Shown: piece by piece, positions 62,101 through 64,000 of the stretch | Layout of the letters: each line of letters opens with the position of its first letter | How positions within the stretch are numbered: the first letter of the stretch is position 1 | Assembly: GCF_024298905.1 (NCBI RefSeq) | Contig: NZ_CP101154.1 | Coordinates: forward strand, 2,728,001 to 2,792,000 | Length of the DNA stretch: 64,000 bases | Source of the DNA: Natronomonas marina | Lineage (GTDB): Archaea > Halobacteriota > Halobacteria > Halobacteriales > Haloarculaceae | Direction: 5' to 3' | Made by a program: the position numbers and the translations under genes | The notes under the pieces: generated by a model | What the model saw: the letters and a program-made list of their open reading frames with translations, nothing else | Told to the model about the DNA's origin: nothing | Databases searched by the model: none

Positions 62101-63597
62101 CTCGACCGGGGCGGTCCGGAGCTGGTAGTCGTTGCCGGCCATCGCGAACTCCGTCCGGACGGACTCGCCGTCGAACGTCGCGTCGACCAGTTCGACGGCC
62201 ATGTCGGCGAGTTCGTCCAGCGCTTCGGTCACCGGCTTTCCCTCGAAGTCCTCGGGGACGAAGCTGGTGTCCTCGAGACCACCGCCGCGGGCGAGCTGGA
62301 ACCGGCGGTTCTCGTCGACGAGCAGGACCGCGCTGTTGGGGAGGTTCTCCGCGAGCGTCCGGTAGCGCTCCCGGCTCCGCCGGAGCTTCCGCCTCCTGTC
62401 TTTCACCTCGGTGACATCCCGGAAGAACACGGACAGCCCGTCCGAGGCGGGGTAGGCGCGCACCTCGAACCACTGGTCGAGCGGCTCGTGGCGCTCCTCG
62501 AAGGTGACCGGCTCCTGGGTCTCCATGGCGCGGTGGTACTCCTCGTAGAACCGCTCGTCGGTCGCCTCCGGGAAGGCCTCCCAGAGGTTCTCGCCGAGCA
62601 GTTCGTCCGCGCTCCGGCCGAGGAACGCCTCGCCCCGCTCGTTGAGGTGGGTGACCCGCCACTCGTCGTCAAGCGAGAGGAACCCCTCGCCGATGCGGCC
62701 GAGCATCCGCCGGAGGTCCTCGCGGGCGGCCCCGAGTTCGCTCTCGTAGGCGCGCCGCTCGAGTTCCTCCTGGACCCACTCGACGAGCAACTCGACGAAT
62801 GCCTCCTCGCGGTGGGCAAAGGTCCGGTCCCGCGGCTCCTCGTCGGCGAAGCACAGCGTCCCGTACAGGTCGCCGTCGACGTCGATGCGGCCGCCGATGT
62901 AACAGCCGAGTTCGTACCGCTGGTAGGCGGGGTCGCCGGTCCACCCCTCGTCGACCGTCGTGTCGGCGACGCCGAGCAGCCCCTCGCCGTCGATGGCCCG
63001 CCGACAGTAGGTGTTCGACAGCGAGTCGGTCGCGCCGGGCGCGATGAGTTCGTGACCGCCGACGGCGTGCTCGATGTCGAACCGCTCGTCGTCGCGGTCG
63101 ATGGCCGACAGGAAGGCGATGTCGGTGCCGAGGTACTCACAGCCCAGCGCGAGCAGCCGGTCGACCGACTCCCCGAAGTCGGCCTCCTCGTCGGCGAGTA
63201 TCTCCTGTAGTCGCACGAGTGCGCGGTTGTGGGTCCTGACCACGCCGGTTTCGTCGGCCAGCACCCGGATCCGCTCGGCCAACTCGCCGTTTTCGGCGTG
63301 GCTTCGGGGGAGGTACTCGACGCGGTCCGACCGGCTCGCCCGCACCGCCAGGTCCGGATCGTGATCGGCCGTCACCACCACGAACGGGAGGCCCGGAACC
63401 CGCTCGCGGACCCGCCCCAGCAGGCCGAACGGCTCGACGACCCCGGCCACACAGACCACGCAGTCCGGGGGCGCCTCGTCGACCGCCTCGAGGCCAGCCT
63501 CGACGTCGTCGACCGTCCGAAGCCGGACGCCGTCGGCGCCGCCGAGCCCCGCGGCGTCGCCGTCGCCGAAGAGCACTGCCGACGCGTCACCGTTCAT
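59125..63597 (-). CDS. Multi-PAS/GAF Bat-like signalling regulator with HTH_10
   Basis: A 1490-aa cytoplasmic sensor-regulator. By eye the order is: a degenerate receiver-like domain (about 1-110; its phospho-acceptor Asp is not evident), GAF (125-285), PAS (295-410), PAS (415-530), GAF (540-700), PAS (705-820), PAS (825-940), GAF (945-1100), GAF (1110-1280), the Bat-type domain (1290-1420) and the HTH_10 (KQLDVLETAYLAGFFDQPRQSSGSDVADLLDVSQPTFNQQ). No kinase domain is present, so it acts as a one-component transcription factor responding to several signals. Start at 63597; an ATG at 63741 lies upstream of the TATA box. Confidence 0.9.
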   Translation of the reverse strand: MNGDASAVLFGDGDAAGLGGADGVRLRTVDDVEAGLEAVDEAPPDCVVCVAGVVEPFGLLGRVRERVPGLPFVVVTADHDPDLAVRASRSDRVEYLPRSHAENGELAERIRVLADETGVVRTHNRALVRLQEILADEEADFGESVDRLLALGCEYLGTDIAFLSAIDRDDERFDIEHAVGGHELIAPGATDSLSNTYCRRAIDGEGLLGVADTTVDEGWTGDPAYQRYELGCYIGGRIDVDGDLYGTLCFADEEPRDRTFAHREEAFVELLVEWVQEELERRAYESELGAAREDLRRMLGRIGEGFLSLDDEWRVTHLNERGEAFLGRSADELLGENLWEAFPEATDERFYEEYHRAMETQEPVTFEERHEPLDQWFEVRAYPASDGLSVFFRDVTEVKDRRRKLRRSRERYRTLAENLPNSAVLLVDENRRFQLARGGGLEDTSFVPEDFEGKPVTEALDELADMAVELVDATFDGESVRTEFAMAGNDYQLRTAPVEDETGEVFAATAVVSEITDIRERERAVREVYEVIADSDRSFDGKVEALLEIGCERLGTDYGSLSEIDGEEYHFQVVQAPPGTIEAGDTVALSATNCERTAATEETLVLSDVADEAPELTEKAGYTEWGIACYLGAPVFDGDGVHGTFCFYDDEPRREPFSEWETTLVDLMSQWVSYELQRGERERELERYESVLETVRNPIYAVDESLRFRLVTEPLAMALGYDREDLTGRPVADVLDGASADAFEAAVADLRSGEAEATVFQGEAVTADGGSYPLEVGVSVPDEAGGFVGSMRDITARRERKRDLKFFYELVSAAGVGVVAIDELGRLEYLNDACAELLGDPPEGAAADIGDVIADGAFAGHESVWEEVGFEGYEAVWDRVGFDETTAIEATADGDGAGAPVELRLTKQAIEGEPYLFGTVVDISERKETAEIRRTLSETAGAMLESGGRAETYQRALEAGRVITGFPAGAVYRFDDDRGALVPETATPELEAVAGDLPTLSGGESVTWQSFVEGRIRVLEDVSGHGLLDGDDHPFHSGLFVPLGEHGVVAFLSREPRTVSEKQRDALEILAANVEGDLDRTLREQALEARERELEERTERLQRLNRVNSVVRSIAAVVVQESDRDGIKQAVPERLVGVEPFSFVWVGDDGPTGPSAEAWAGEPTAFDDPAEEAGDGHPAVRAASTGEVQFARNLVTVPESERAVWQAAALERGYPACCAVPLVYEGTTRGVLTVYADRVGVFDDSMVELLAELGEMIGYALTAAERRAALESERTVELTFDVDGGTAATRLAEHLGCTVELKRVRNEGDTTAVTYLLSDVDEAALSEVEAALPGGTTVATTELDDGTALVEVTFGGEWVGSSFAAEGGRVETASADPDGGELVATVPLGIEVRPIVESVRESYPGVELVAKRERERSPETKTMLRGGVEERLTDKQLDVLETAYLAGFFDQPRQSSGSDVADLLDVSQPTFNQQRRAAERKLVEFLVDER

Positions 63598-63717
63598 CGT
63601 TCTCGTCCCCGCACCGCCCCGGTTCGCAGAGCAGAGTCGCCCGGTCGCCCCGGACCCCACCGGTAGAACGTTCGCGTACCATGCGCGTAGGCTTGAGAAC
63701 GTGTCAGGACCGAGCCG

Positions 63718-63727
63718 GTATATATGT
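63718..63727. promoter_or_regulatory. TATA element between the regulator and zinc-finger genes
   Basis: GGTATATATG. On the minus strand it would start a transcript near 63697, about 100 nt before the regulator start. On the plus strand it is centred about 26 bp before an ATG at 63748 that is in frame with the zinc-finger ORF. It may serve either or both directions. Confidence 0.45.
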
Positions 63728-63861
63728 GAGGTCGGTTTCACGTCGAGATGGAGGCGAAACGAGCGTCACTCGAGGCCGCCAGCGCGAACGGCGAGCGGGG
63801 CCCACGTCGATGGGGCGTCGGAACCCACAGACGTTTGCCGGGGGCCGACGAAGCGGGCCGC

Positions 63862-64000
63862 ATGTACGCCTGCGACGCCTGCGGCGAGGAGTTCGAGACG
63901 CTCTCGGCGCTCCGCATCGAGCACGAACCCTGTCCGGTCGCCGAGGAGCAGCGCCGGTACGACGAGGCCGTCGAGCGGCTGGCCGACGAGCGGGGGCTCG
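63862..64000 (+). CDS. Zinc-finger protein, 5' part (runs off the window)
   Basis: From the ATG at 63862 it reads MYACDACGEEFETLSALRIE, a C2H2-like zinc finger (CxxC...HxxxC), then EHEPCPVAEEQRRYDEAVERLADERGL, and continues past the window. An in-frame ATG at 63748 would add 38 Arg-rich residues and would match the TATA box at 63718, but those residues do not look like conserved coding sequence. Partial; function unknown. Confidence 0.7.
   Translation, partial: MYACDACGEEFETLSALRIEHEPCPVAEEQRRYDEAVERLADERGL

Noticed and set aside
60523-63210. 895-codon open frame on the plus strand
   Set aside because: Antisense shadow of the PAS/GAF regulator; composition is Leu/Val/Gly/Arg-rich with no domains.

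Overview
The window is chromosomal DNA from a halophilic archaeon (class Halobacteria). It is very GC-rich, with strong third-position G/C and acidic Asp/Glu-rich proteins. It carries twin-arginine signal peptides, many leaderless genes with a TATA-like box about 25-30 bp before the start codon, and the archaeal block ftsZ1-secE-spt5. I found no rRNA, canonical tRNA or CRISPR array. Genus was not determined.

Region 1 (1-14.7 kb) is the unusual part. Seven secreted proteins share a twin-arginine/SipW-type signal peptide (RR, then a G/A-rich core, then a cleavage region like SALFSDTE), a D(V/A)KPGD motif and, in most, a C-terminal VGNEIQxD...RNN signature. Some carry inserted display modules: a von Willebrand A domain, a propeller-like segment and a parallel beta-helix. 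One neighbour is a seven-repeat FG-GAP propeller without a signal peptide. The cluster ends with an overlapping SipW/Sec11-type signal peptidase, a Pro/Thr-repeat membrane protein and a 50-aa membrane peptide. It looks like an archaeal counterpart of the TasA/camelysin-SipW matrix-fibre system. Five of the secreted-protein genes are preceded, 23-26 nt before the start, by a compact RNA element with a tRNA T-arm-like hairpin (loop TTCGAYT) stacked on a 5-bp closing helix. A sixth copy has two compensatory base changes. A second, sequence-variable hairpin follows each gene-linked copy and overlaps the Shine-Dalgarno region. I consider this the strongest candidate for something undescribed here.

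Region 2 (14.8-36.5 kb) is mostly housekeeping: methylmalonyl-CoA mutase large subunit and epimerase, a VapBC toxin-antitoxin pair, 2-oxoacid:ferredoxin oxidoreductase, a flavin reductase, MazG-like pyrophosphohydrolase, a short AMP-ligase-like protein, Rieske protein, a p-aminobenzoate operon (pabB-pabA-pabC), aroE, a Bat-type HTH regulator, two CPBP membrane proteases, dtdA, and the ftsZ1-secE-spt5 block.

Region 3 (36.6-41.4 kb) is accessory: a CHAT-domain protease overlapping a tiny upstream ORF, an IS200/IS605 element with divergent tnpB and a nonsense-mutated tnpA, and a tandem pair of near-identical tiny membrane proteins.

Region 4 (41.4-64 kb) holds a GMC oxidoreductase with its small subunit, GtrA, a sulfatase-fold enzyme, a second Rieske protein, a universal stress protein, a kinase-like protein with a degenerate P-loop, cytochrome P450, a Tat-exported GH31 glycosidase, small zinc-ribbon and conserved haloarchaeal proteins, an Old-Yellow-type flavin oxidoreductase, a lipoprotein, a solo TnpB with a damaged zinc ribbon, a wHTH regulator, a rhomboid, a 1490-aa multi-PAS/GAF Bat-like regulator, and the start of a zinc-finger gene at the right edge.
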